Source of the DNA: Paramecium octaurelia
Lineage: Eukaryota > Ciliophora > Oligohymenophorea > Peniculida > Parameciidae
DNA: 64,000 bases
Assembly (NCBI GenBank): GCA_905182995.1
Contig: CAJJDP010000053.1
Span: forward strand, 62,001 to 126,000
Direction: 5' to 3'
Part shown: piece after piece, positions 25,904 through 36,868 of the stretch
How positions within the stretch are numbered: position 1 is the stretch's first letter
How the letters are laid out: each line of letters starts with the position of its first letter
Translations under genes and position numbers: made by a program
The notes under the pieces: model-generated
Databases searched by the model: none
Seen by the model: the letters and a program-made list of their open reading frames with translations, nothing else
What the model was told of the DNA's origin: nothing

Positions 25904-26809
25904 ATGTATACTAATTAAAGTGTGTATATTCCAAAGGCAATCGGTGCTAAAGAATATGCTTATGATGAAGAGATTAATATCCCATACAGATAATAGATGG
26001 AAGATTGTATGGACTGAATTTCATTTAGTTTATTTTATCAAGGACAATATTTTAGAAGATGGAAGTCAATCTATTTTATTCGGAATCATGGATGGTCATG
26101 GCGGATAAACTGTTGCTAAGTTTGTATCCACTAACTTCCCCAAAGTTTAACATTCATTAACTATCTCAAGGTTTTTCTTCAGTTACACAAGCAAAAGCAA
26201 AGACCATTTGATAAATTACTCCAGGATACATTTGAAAAAGTATAAAAAAATTCATTTAAAGGTCAATGAATTGGTTAAATAAGAATGCAACTCAAATGAG
26301 ATGGGCTCAACAGCTAGCATAGGATTTATGAGACTTGAAGGAGCCAAAAGGGTGTTATATTTTGCAAATGTGGGGGATTCTAGAGCATTTCTATTTGGCG
26401 ATTAAGTAGTCCCATTAACCACAGACCATAAACCTAATAAATAGGGGGAGAAGGCTCGCATACAAAAGCATTAGGGAACAGTCCTAATGGATCGCCTAAA
26501 TGGAATTTTAGCAATATCAAGAGCTTTCGGAGATCACAGCTTTACTTAATATGGACTAACTTGCACTCCGGATTAAGTTAGAGTCGAATTGAGACTTTCT
26601 CATAAGTGGGTGGTTGTAGCATCTGATGGTCTGTGGGATGTCGTCAATGAATAGGTATCATTTTTGATTATTTATTTCTTTAGGAATTGTTATAATTCAT
26701 TAGATACAAAGAATCTGCTGATGAAGTCACTAAATTCTTATAGAAATTAGCACAAAAAAGATAGTCAAAAGACAATGTATCAATTTTGTGCTTGAAAATT
26801 CAAATTTGA
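25904..26809 (+). CDS. Protein phosphatase 2C (PPM family), active-type
   Basis: Introns at 26007-26028, 26145-26170, 26240-26261 and 26655-26683 leave 268 residues, a minimal single-domain PP2C Ser/Thr phosphatase. All catalytic motifs are intact: RQQMED, FGIMDGHGG, GSTA, ANVGDSRA, ILAISRAFGD, VASDGLWD and DNVSILCL, so the three metal-binding aspartates are present. An in-frame ATG also exists upstream, overlapping the start of the divergent transporter gene. The ATG at 25904 is chosen because it avoids that overlap. Confidence 0.94.
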
Positions 26810-27501
26810 TTTATATAATATATTTAGTAACAATTAATTTCAATATATCTGATAATAATAAAATTAAATATTTTGATATAATTTTAAAGGAGTGTTCAAA
26901 GTTTATGAACTATCTTTTAATCCAAGTAAGCATTTAAGCGTATTCTTTTATATTCTATTTTGATTTTACATCTATCAACCTTAAATAAACCTTTTAATTT
27001 AATGAAGAACCGAACCTCAGAATGAATATTATATACCATAATAAACTATTTAATAATTATTATTTAATTAAATTCTTATTTCTAATTATTCTTGTTATTT
27101 TGCTTATAATCTTCAATACTTTTAAATATTATTTGATCTGATATATTAATATATTTCTTATTCAAGACTGTTATATTTCTAAGCTACTGAATGCATATTG
27201 GATGATGATAGAAATATTCAAATATCCTTCATTTACAAGTAGCTTAGAGTAATATATATAAAGTAATTTGTAATCAACATCTTAAATAATTCTAAACGAT
27301 TATAGATTTTGCTATTTTAATACTCTTACCTTTGTTTTGAATCATAAATTATAAGAAATATAGAATTTAATATTGAATATGATTTTAATAAATTCTGCTC
27401 TAACATAATTATATAGATAGTTTATAGATAATATGTAATATGGAATTTTTAATAATATATAAGTTTTTTGGAATATCCACATTAAATTATTTGACTCAAA
27501 A
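26810..27501. other. Intergenic with a 10-bp inverted repeat
   Basis: No protein-coding frame is supported in these 692 bp. The only structure is the inverted repeat listed separately at 27179-27247. Confidence 0.45.
27179..27247. repeat. Perfect 10-bp inverted repeat, possible structured RNA
   Basis: CTAAGCTACT at 27179-27188 and its exact complement AGTAGCTTAG at 27238-27247 enclose 49 bases. Inside, AATG/CATT and GGAT/ATCC can extend the pairing, so a 69-nt hairpin is possible. An ATGATGA resembling a snoRNA C box is present, but no CTGA D box follows on the same strand. Could be a small RNA or a chance palindrome. Confidence 0.35.
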
Positions 27502-29064
27502 ATGTTAAAATTTGTTCAAACACCAAAACATGCTCGTTGGATAAAACTGGGAATGATAGGATTCTCTGTCTTAGCAATCAGCCTCTCGATTGTATTTTTG
27601 GTTAACATTATTACTCCATTTGGAAGATTGACAATATCTTCTCCAGCAAATAGTTTCGTGGAATTAATCTTTTGCATTTTTGTCTCAATAAGCTTGATAC
27701 TGAGATTAAACGATATAATGAATTATCAACACTAAGTTCCCTCTAAAATTGGACTGGTGGTTATTATCGCTGCAATAGGAATCCTGTAACTAATAGATTT
27801 TATTTGCTGGTTCATTAATCCAGTTTCTGATGTGCTGGCTGCCTTTATTTGCTTATTTACATTTTTGATTGCAGGTTTTCAATTTGGGTTATGGATTCTC
27901 TAGAGAATTGAGAACAAAAAGAAAGTATAGCAATTAGAGAATTGCTTGACACAATAGATTTAATATAGTGAAAATTAGGACTCTGTCTAAATTCCACAAA
28001 CTTCAAAATGTAAAATAGTTCTAGAATACATTCTATATTCTTTTATGTTAATTTTAGTAATCTTAAATACATGTTAAACAATTCATGAAGCCAATTATCC
28101 AAATAGTTTGGGTGAAGGTGAGTAATTTTACACCGTTGAAAGTTAAGGTCATGATGTGAAAATCAGAACATATTGTACTGGTGCTAAGAATTTACAATAG
28201 ATTATTTTAGAGGCTGGAGGAGGTTCTGGTGGATGTGACTTTTCTGAAATACAAACTCAACTTTCCAAAAATTATAGAGTTTGTAGTTACGATAGAGCTG
28301 GATATGGAATGAGTTGGTAGGCAGCTGCCCCATAAAATTCTAAAAACGCTATGATTATTGTTCGATAGGTGATGGAAAAGGTAGGATTTAATACTTCAGT
28401 GCCAAATTCAATAATTTGTGTTGGTCATTCTGCTGGAGGGCAGTTGTGTCGTTATTATGCATAATAAATGGCAAGTATAAAAGGCATTATCTTATTGGAT
28501 TCAGTGCCAGTAATGAATTGGTTTTACTTGGCAGGATAATGTTAGAATAATCAAACTGTAAGTTAAATTTATGCACAATAATAATCGACCTTACCTTTGA
28601 TTAAGACTATGGCTTCCTTATGGCCATTCTATATATTGACTCCATTCATGTCAAAGGAGGGATTTAAACCAGCTGATCTATAAGGGTGGGTAAATTGGTA
28701 AATCACTACTACAAGGAACTGGTATTCATAATCACTTGGGTATGCATCTGAACTCGAGGAATGTTAAGAATAATGCATGGAGTCATCAATCATAAATCCA
28801 GAGTCCATAATTAACAAGCCAATTATTGTTATAACTGCTTCGAATTAATCAATAACCTGCGAGGATAGAAATTTAACAGGTACTGAATGTCAAAATTATT
28901 ACTGCTAATAGAATGCTTCAATTAATTTAGCAATTAATTAGTCGCTCCTTGGTAATTAAGTGAGCAAATATGTTGAATGTCCAGGTATTTGTAATCATGA
29001 TTTTGTATGGAAATAACCAGATTTTATAGTTTAACAAATTGAATTTTACATCCCACTATTTTGA
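27502..29064 (+). CDS. Membrane-anchored alpha/beta hydrolase, 520 aa
   Basis: An intronless 520-codon gene. The first 215 residues hold five or six hydrophobic helices (one near 17-40, others to about 200). An alpha/beta hydrolase domain follows: oxyanion-side [17 protein letters not shown], nucleophile elbow VGHSAGG with Ser, and a C-terminal histidine in CNHDFVW. The domain is Cys-rich, suggesting a lumenal or extracellular location with disulfides. The substrate is unknown; lipase or esterase activity is the family expectation. The order of TM bundle then hydrolase recurs in ciliate genomes as far as I recall. Confidence 0.88.
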
Positions 29065-29156
29065 TATGGTTGTATATAAATTATTCATTCTTGTATTTGC
29101 GATAATATATAATATTTAAATGAGGAATATGAAATAATGTAATAATGATATAATAC

Positions 29157-32100
29157 TCATTTCTGTTTGCTATTTTTATAATCCTATCTTAGCTTTCTGT
29201 CTCTTCTCTAGATGATTTCAAGTCTAGTTTTTTCCCTATACGTTAGAGTTAATGCATATACTCTTATGCTCCATCTAAATTATGATTCGACAATTCAATA
29301 AGGTCGGTTCTGAATCTGCAATCACTGGGCAATGGGGATTCACTTTTGATGATGTAGGCCGGATCTATCTTTTCCAAGTCCCAATATTTGATTCCATCCC
29401 AACTAATAGATTCCAGCCAAGAACCTTCAACCTTGGATATTACTCTATTATGCTAAAACAGAGTCCCCCTAAAGATGAAATATAAATTAAATACTCGAAG
29501 TAATCAGTGGGCTTCTAATTTCTACCAATTAACATACCTGCACCCTCAGAAAACTTGATATCACAAACCATGTCATTCTTCTAATCAACGAACTTGATAC
29601 TGCCATACCATTCCAACAATCTAGCACCGTAAATTAAACCACTGACTTTAGCGGGAGGCATACTAAATGCAATTCTTTATCCATCACTGAATTCCACAGC
29701 ATTCTCCCCTACTTAATGACCAATAACAGCATTATATCTTAAAGCAGCCTAATACTCAAAGTGACCATAAAATCTATATTTCTTCCTGAAATGCTCAATA
29801 TAGAAATGTGAAATAGGAGGATGGTGACTAGTATGTTCAATGGAGATTGATGACCCATCTTACCATGAACCTTAGAATGTTTCACCTAAAATAGGATTAA
29901 ATGGTTTCTTCTGTCTGCCTCCATTGTACAGTCCAGCTATTATCATTGTGACAACAAGTTTAAACCTCTCTTTCTCATCCTGTTATCCTAAAGCATACTC
30001 CATGTAAATAGGCATAAAACCCCAGTAGTCACATATCCTTTCAATCATCGATCTAGGCTCAAAAATACGGACAGGGAGTGAGAATGAAATGATATTTCGA
30101 CCCTCAAATAGTTATCTGCCTGCCGATCTCATTAAATCTAATACCAATCCATCCTATGCCTTAATTTCCTCCTTGTTGAAACATTCAATTCCTCCCTCTT
30201 TAAATCTTCTATATCCTGGAACTCGTTCTTCCAGTCTTTTACTTTTTAGTTGTTATCCATTCTTCAATAAAGTGATAGAATTTATTTATTCATCAAATCC
30301 TACAATAGACTTGGATTTCTGTTTAATATAAGTCGATGAGAGTTCACTTACGATGGATTGTTGGAATTAATGAAATCTTTCTTCATCAATGGTTTATGAA
30401 ATCAAACTTAAGTTCTCTGCTTTGTTGTATAAGTATTTTTCCTAATGTAATTAATGATACTAATTACCAATTCGGTTGTGATTTTGGAACATGTGATCTC
30501 GCAATAATAATTAATTAGTCCTTTGCCTGAAACCTTGGGAATCCTTTGAATTTCATATGCTTCGAACATGTTAAACTTATTGTTCTCAGAAGTCAAGATA
30601 TCAACAATGAAGGAGCTGCCATTGTTAATAATGAATCGGTATCTCAGTAGGTTCATTTGAATTATGACTGGTTTTGATACTACTTATTTTTGTCTAATGG
30701 GATGTATTATGAAATGAACCTTAGCTCTTTTCTAATATAAATTAACAAATTTACAGTAAATTCTAATTCGTTGTGATCCTTTGTTTTATTAATCTAGACA
30801 AAATTGCTATCCAAGACCTTTTTAAACTTCAAGTTCTTAATTATTCTAAAGGCTTTTGTTGAATCTATGTCACAAACCATTCTCCCATAAACTCGTATGG
30901 TCTACGCCTTTTGCTTATTGAAGTAGGAGGCAGACAAGCCTGCAACCAGAAAAGCCATTAAAAATGGTAACCAATTGGGTTTCAAATAGACACTAATGCC
31001 GAATGCAATACTCAGAAGTAGATACAGCTTCCAATTCAAGCTGTTTTTATTTTGGATTGGACTCTCGTAGATTTTGACTCCATTTCTAAATTTGCGAAAT
31101 TGCCATTGTTGTTGTAAATCATCAAGCATTGTCAATATTTTATGTTTCGATAATTCCTAAGGGAGAGTGTCAGTCAATAAGTAGGTGTTAGTGACTACAA
31201 AGGACGGTCGTTTTTCTGCTTATACTACTGCTGTTGTGGCTTGGGAGATCTCTTCACGCCATTGTTCAGTTTCATCCAGAGTCTCCCCACTGAAATAGAA
31301 TTGTTTATTATTCTGAGCCTCCACTTCAATATAGAAGCAATGTTCTCTGTCATCCAAAGTGGACATAGGAGAGATGTAGGCTTCCCTTAGATTGATGGCA
31401 CCTCTGGGTACCTTATCATTTCTATCCTTAAAGTATATCAAGGTTTGTCCATCCAAAACCAAATACCTCTGATTCCAATTGTAGTCTATGGGTCCATCTC
31501 CTCGTTTCAAAATCATCCCTGCCTTTTTGCGCTAAATTTAGGGAGCTTTAGTGGGTGTTTATGAACTTGTTAGACTAACCTAAGATTATTTGACGGGAGT
31601 GGAAAAAGTGGATTAGGACAGATTGGGGTAGTGTTTGAAGTACTTCTTCTTTAATCTAGATGTTGAATGATAATATATTACTCTTTATAGGAGGTCTTTT
31701 GTAAATCTTTGAGTGAGGTTATTTATTGAAAGAGATTCAATTTGACCTCTTGTTACTGCAATAGAACTTATTTATTCATTCTAAACAATTCAGAGTCATT
31801 CATGCTCTACCAAACATTGTAAGTGAGTAGAATGGACTTGTAGAAGTACAATATGTATTTTCTTATTATTTCTGTTAAGAATTATGCAATTACATTTGAC
31901 TCGTCACCATATTGATAGATATTGATTTCAACATTCAAGTTAACAGCAACAATGTTGGGACAGAATCGTTACCAATTATTCTTCTCCAAGATACCAAAGT
32001 TGTCTCTCAATTTTCTCTCGACATCCTTCTCGTATCCCTTAAAGTAATCCAATTCTTCTGCAACCACATCGATCACTTGAGCAGCTCTATTTGGACTTGG

Positions 32101-32461
32101 ACTTACTTTAGCAATTACGGCCACCTCAATTCCCGAAAATTGAACCACATTGAATATTCTCTGTTCACAATTTTCAAACGAGGTCTTGCGTTCCTGAATT
32201 TGAATCTACTTCTGATTTGTCAATTTCACCATGAACTCTGGTAAGTAATTGGAGAGGATGTACATTTTGACGATTGGTGACTTACTCAATATCAATTTCA
32301 TACTTATGATACCAATTCAACCTTTTACTAATTTTGCTTACTCAGATCGAAGTCAATCAAATAGTCTACAAATTTGCTTCCCTTTTAGAAACTCTAAATA
32401 GGATGAGCAAAAAGTTTACTTCAGCACTAATTGGTAATATCACACTATATTATTATTTCAT
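29157..32461 (-). CDS. PH-START-ORD oxysterol-binding protein with TM hairpin
   Basis: Seven introns (29236-29261, 29469-29494, 30442-30467, 30732-30754, 31656-31681, 32281-32312, 32394-32419) give a continuous 1,039-residue protein. Order: a helical N-terminal domain (about 1-200), a PH domain beginning near KKAGMILKRGDG (about 265-365), a START-like region beginning QQWQFRKFRNGVKIY, then an oxysterol-binding domain with EHTSHHPPIS (the ORP fingerprint is EQVSHHPP), PFNPILGE and a C-terminal RRDRKLR. Two TM helices of about 20 residues with a short turn interrupt the START region. ORPs move sterols and phosphoinositides at membrane contacts, so a contact-site role is inferred. The gene's start is 7 bp from that of the divergent gene at 32469. 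Confidence 0.9.
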
Positions 32462-32468
32462 TAAATTA

Positions 32469-33035
32469 ATGGATGTATCAACAGAGAAAGTCAAATAAGG
32501 AACCAATCCGGAAAGCATTAGATTGTTGTCCTTGATCAAGAAAGATCTTTCTCAAAAACTCAAAAAAAATCACTTCTCCCCTCCTTCCTCACCATCCATA
32601 TTGGAAGCTGTTAGATCCAAACCATTGATAAAAATAGAAAGATAAAAAAGATCGCCAGTTGTTCAACAGATAAATGACCTAGATTTCGGTTACATGGAGG
32701 AATTGGAAAGGAAAAAAATGTTCATGATGATCAGACTTGGCCATCTCAAGGATCCAGCCCGATTACTTCCAGTTCATAATTATAATAAAATCTCAGTTCT
32801 TCCCCCAAAAAAGCGGAGGAAAAACCATAATACTCCATCGCCAAAGGTATCCCCTTTAAAAGCTATTTTGCATAACCCCAACGATATTTCATTACCTGCT
32901 TTAAGCACAAGAGTGCATGAGGATCCATACTAAATGTGTAGAATACATAACACGCACAAGTAGAAATTAGACTAGAAACAAAGGAGATTGAATGTTATCA
33001 ATAAACGAATACTAAATAAATTCTCAATAGAATGA
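32469..33035 (+). CDS. Basic hypothetical protein, 188 aa
   Basis: An intronless 188-codon gene with ATG at 32469 and TGA at 33033-33035. The product is very basic, rich in Lys, Arg, Pro and Ser, with a PPKKRRK cluster near residue 117 that resembles a nuclear localisation signal, and Ser-Pro pairs (SPPSSPS) that could be kinase targets. Mostly disordered by composition. No family is recognised. It shares a 7-bp intergenic region with the divergent oxysterol-binding gene. Confidence 0.75.
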
Positions 33036-33276
33036 ATAATCATCTGAAAATGAGATCAACCCCATCCTTTGCACCTCAAATTGATACTAATTTATTAATA
33101 ATACTCTCTGATTATGCACCTTATTGAAAATTCAATATTATTACAAAATAAAAATTAGTTGAGTTCAAAAAGTCACGAATTCCTACTCAACTATTGTTTC
33201 TTTTAAGAATCAATACGAATTAAATCCTATTTATATGATATCAGATTTTTTGTTTAAATAATATTATTTAATTAAA

Positions 33277-33978
33277 ATGGGATCCACATCAAGATATACA
33301 TTTACATTTGAAAAATTAGTAGAAGTCTCATCTACTGATTTTGTTGGTCATTCTGTGGCTGGCACACTATTTGTGTTGGCCTTGATTACCCACTTCTACA
33401 ATTACCGTAAGGGTCTGGGTTTTACTTATTGGTGGTTTTTGGTAAATGGATATTTGATACATTTGTATATGGACGGGTTGGCTGCTTACTTTGAATATTC
33501 TAAGACGTACTCATTTCTTGTTATTATTTAGGACCCACTACCTCTATTCTCAAATGGACGCAAGATTCCTGAGAGATGACAAGATGGTTGCTATAGTGTC
33601 ATTGGGCGAGACTTTTGTGATGGGACCATTGTGCATTGTCATTGCACTACTCTATAAGTCGACAAAGCTCGAGCATAATGTATCTATTTAAATAATATTA
33701 TTAAGTTATTAAGGGAAGTGTTGATCCTGGTAGTTTCTGCATTCCAAATATGCGGAACAGTAGTATTCTGTGCTTAGCCTGTCTGGGCTGGCTTCATTGA
33801 ATAATGTGGAGCAGAGGGATGTTTTACCTTCTCTATCTTCAACATATTCTTTTTCTGGTTCTCCTTTGTGTTTTGCGATTCCATCTGGATCTGGTAGCCA
33901 ATCAAAGAAATCGTTAAATCTTATAGGAGATTAGAACTATTAATCAAGCCTCAGCCATAAAAAGTAAAGAAGAATTGA
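33277..33978 (+). CDS. Emopamil-binding (EBP-type) sterol isomerase homologue
   Basis: Introns at 33507-33531 and 33680-33705 give 216 residues with four to five TM helices, the size of EBP (sterol delta8-delta7 isomerase, ER membrane). The family pattern is visible: NGYLIHLYMDG in the second helix, MDARFLRDD, then LGETFVMGP and a late helix ending FCDSIWIW. In animal EBP the position after IHL..(x) carries a catalytic Glu; here it is Asp (MDG), while the later Glu (GET) is kept. Activity is therefore uncertain. It lies 0.8 kb from the oxysterol-binding gene. Confidence 0.85.
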
Positions 33979-34027
33979 TGTTTATTAAATGTGCATGTGA
34001 TTATTAAAGAAATATTAATATTTTTCA

Positions 34028-34658
34028 ATGGAGATCTTTGATTTTAGCAAACCAAACACCACCAAGAAGGTCAGAGCCGGTATATACATATGCCTATGGT
34101 CATAGCAAAGAAGGTTCTTGAACAGGAACCTGGAGTCAATAAATAATAATAGAATAAAGAATTTTACGATTAGGCATTAGAGAGAATAATACAACTATTG
34201 AAGAAAAATACTATTCCCTTAGCCACACCAACCAGAAGACTACTTCAAAGACCATAGATTTATAAATTTGGACCAAAAAGAATTTAATGGAAGAATTTTG
34301 AAGCCTTTTGTAATTAAATCAATAGAGAAGCTTAACATGTCAGTCAATACTTTTTCAATTTATTGGGCACTGAAGGGTATTCTATCAAAAAAATAAATTA
34401 GATAAATAGCAGATGAATCATTGATTATCAGAGGAAGGTAAACAAGTACTTAAATTGAGGCATCGATAAAGAAATATTTGAGTAATCATTAAAAAATAAA
34501 CCGATTTAGATGTATACGTCATATGCTCAATGTGTAGAAGTTTAGATACTTCTCTAATAAGAGATGTCGAGTTGAGAATCTACATATAAGAATGTAAAGC
34601 TTGTATGGCCACTAAAACTGTGCCAACCCTAGAGATTTCAGATAAGAAATAGAGTTGA
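34028..34658 (+). CDS. Translation initiation factor eIF2 beta, short form
   Basis: Introns at 34080-34105, 34377-34401 and 34482-34509 assemble 183 residues. The eIF2-beta core is clear: the helical QHVSQYFFNLLGTEGQ region, LIIRGR followed by QIEASIKKYL, and a C-terminal zinc ribbon CSMCRSLDT...CKAC. Eukaryotic eIF2-beta is usually 270-330 residues because of an N-terminal arm with lysine blocks that bind eIF5 and eIF2B. Here the arm is only about 45 residues and has no lysine block, so the protein is close to archaeal aIF2-beta in size. It binds eIF2-gamma and initiator tRNA in the ternary complex. Confidence 0.9.
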
Positions 34659-34819
34659 TTGTTGTTTTTACTTTTTTTGTCAATCATTACATACTATAAT
34701 TATTCATAGTAGGTTTAGAGTTTATTGACTATGATATTAATAAGATCTACTAAAATTCAATAGTAATTCAGATGAATTAGAATATAAATTAATAAAATAC
34801 AAGTTTAATAATAAATAAA

Positions 34820-36310
34820 TCACTATAAAGTATCAAATCTCTCTAATAACTATTTTTTGGTCATTGATCTAACTTCCAAATAAGCATCCATTGTAGGATC
34901 TAAATATATTTTAATTAATATACCAATATTAGAATTCATAAACTTATCAACTTACAATGCATCTAAGACTTAGACACAATGGGATAACAGGGTTTTTTCT
35001 TAGTTGGTATCTAAGAAAGCCACATAATTAGATTATTTGATTTGATTTACATAGTTCTTGATATTCTATCTGTAATTATCTCTAATGTCTAGGGATTAAG
35101 CATCTAATATCACTTTATATTCCTTTAATCCATTATTCAATTAATCAACTTCCTTGGCAATAGTTTCAACCAATCGTGTGAATTCAAAGTTGGATTGTAG
35201 TCGATTATCTTATGACTATTTTAAGTGGATTGATAACTTGTTTAAACTAAAGTACTCAGTAGCAGTAGTGCATTAGTTTTTGATAACACTTAATAATTGT
35301 TGTCCTCTATTATTGGCCAACAATAACAGATAGTAAGCTATTAGTGGGGATTCCTTGTTCTGAGACTATTCCAAAATAGTATGAGCAGTTGAACACATGA
35401 ACTAGACTTTGCATCTTTCATTGACAATCTCCTACAAGATGCTGACATTATTAGTATTACTATTAGATGGCTGTAGAATGTTCTGCTCTGGTTTATCCGA
35501 ATAAAGTTCCAAATCTCCACCAAACTCCCCATCGCTTTTTAATGGGATTTTGAATAAGTATTCCCAAGTGCATCGTTTATTTGGATCTTTAATGAGCATT
35601 GATTTCAGCAAAGTGATTGTTTATTTTGTAAAGTGAAATTAAGGAGGTATAACCCAATCGGTTTCATCTTGAGCAGTAATTAATTTAGCAATGGATTTCT
35701 CTTCGAATGGACACTTACCGATCAACAATTCATATAGGACTGCTCCCAGACTCCAGATATCGGCCTTACTGTTATAGGAAAGGCCTCTTAGGACTTCTGG
35801 AGCCATGTAGATTGGTGAACCCAACATGGTGGCTGTAACATCGTTTTTAATGGGTTTACAGAATCCAAAATCGGCCAATTTGTAAATTCCATTGTGGATT
35901 AATATGTTTGATGGTTTTAGATCTCGATGAATGATTGAGTTTTCTCTAAGAACCTTGAATGCTTGAATTAATTGATAAATGATCTCTAAGGACTTTCTCT
36001 CTGTAAAGTGTCCTTACAAGAGCAACAATTTATCGAGTGGACCTCCTGAACAATGTTCATAAACGAAATGATATTGATGAGTTGTTTTAATTAACTCAAT
36101 GAATTTAACAACATATGGACAATGTTACAGTTTTTAAAGCACTTCTATTTCTTGCATGCTCAATTCAAGTAATTTAGGTGTTTCATTAAATTTGATCACA
36201 TCAACACTTTTAATGGCAACTACTGTTTAAGTAAGTAGATTGGTTGCTCTATAGACTTTTCCAAACTCGCCTTGTCCAATTTATTCATGAACCTTATATT
36301 ATTCAATCAT
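34820..36310 (-). CDS. Ser/Thr protein kinase, ULK/ATG1-like
   Basis: An N-terminal kinase domain (about 1-260) followed by a 220-residue helical tail; one intron at 34900-34923 leaves 488 residues. All catalytic elements are present: GQGEFGKVY, VAIK, HRDLKPSN, DFGF and APE. The short activation loop with TMLGSPIYMAPE is typical of the ULK/ATG1 and related groups. The tail has no motif I can name but may be a regulatory or MIT-like helical region. The start ATG (36308-36310) overlaps the TGA of the upstream gene by the sequence ATGA, so both may be read from overlapping or one shared transcript. Confidence 0.88.
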
Positions 36311-36843
36311 TTTTTTAACAGTTAAATTAATAAATCAAAACTATATTGCTCATTTGAATTACTTAATTGTGTTTCAAATTATTAGAGTATATTCATTGTA
36401 ATCGGACTGACCTTCTTCATCTATTCGGCTAATTCGTGCAACTCTCTCAACCTCAAAGACCAAATAATGATCTGAACTGCCTTGTCTATTGTTAACATTT
36501 CATCGTAATTGTCAACTATGTACTTTTATAATAATGCTAAATTGTGTGGAATGAAGAGTAATGTAAAACTAGTTATCAAGTAGGACCTTTTGACTTTGGT
36601 TAATTGATACTGTTCTACCAACAGTTAATAGAGCATGGACTATAATTATTGTTTAGTTTGATTATTTGTTGTTAAGAAGTAGAGATAATGGGCTAAATTT
36701 GAGGGTTGTTCATACACGAATAGCCAAGGGTTGGTTGGTAAGAAGGCTTCGAATTAACTTATCTAGTCTTAGACAACAGCATTCCAATTGGAATCCTTTA
36801 TGAATTGCTTAATTTCATTCTAAAGTTCAGATTAACTTATCAT
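36307..36843 (-). CDS. Helical hypothetical protein, 178 aa, overlapping the kinase start
   Basis: An intronless 178-codon frame from ATG 36841-36843 to TGA 36307-36309. The composition is Leu/Gln/Glu rich with regularly spaced hydrophobics, suggesting an all-helical repeat fold, but no family is recognised. Its stop overlaps the ATG of the downstream kinase (ATGA), which is unusual for eukaryotic genes. Alternatively the two could be parts of one gene joined by unseen processing, but no GT-AG intron here would fuse them cleanly. Confidence 0.65.
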
Positions 36844-36868
36844 AATTCTGTATATTAATATTTAATTT

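Noticed and set aside
27178-27247. C/D box snoRNA
   Set aside because: A C-box-like ATGATGA is present, but no D box CTGA lies in the required 3' position on that strand.
31912-32244. A 110-codon plus-strand frame
   Set aside because: It is the antisense shadow of the N-terminal exons of the oxysterol-binding gene.
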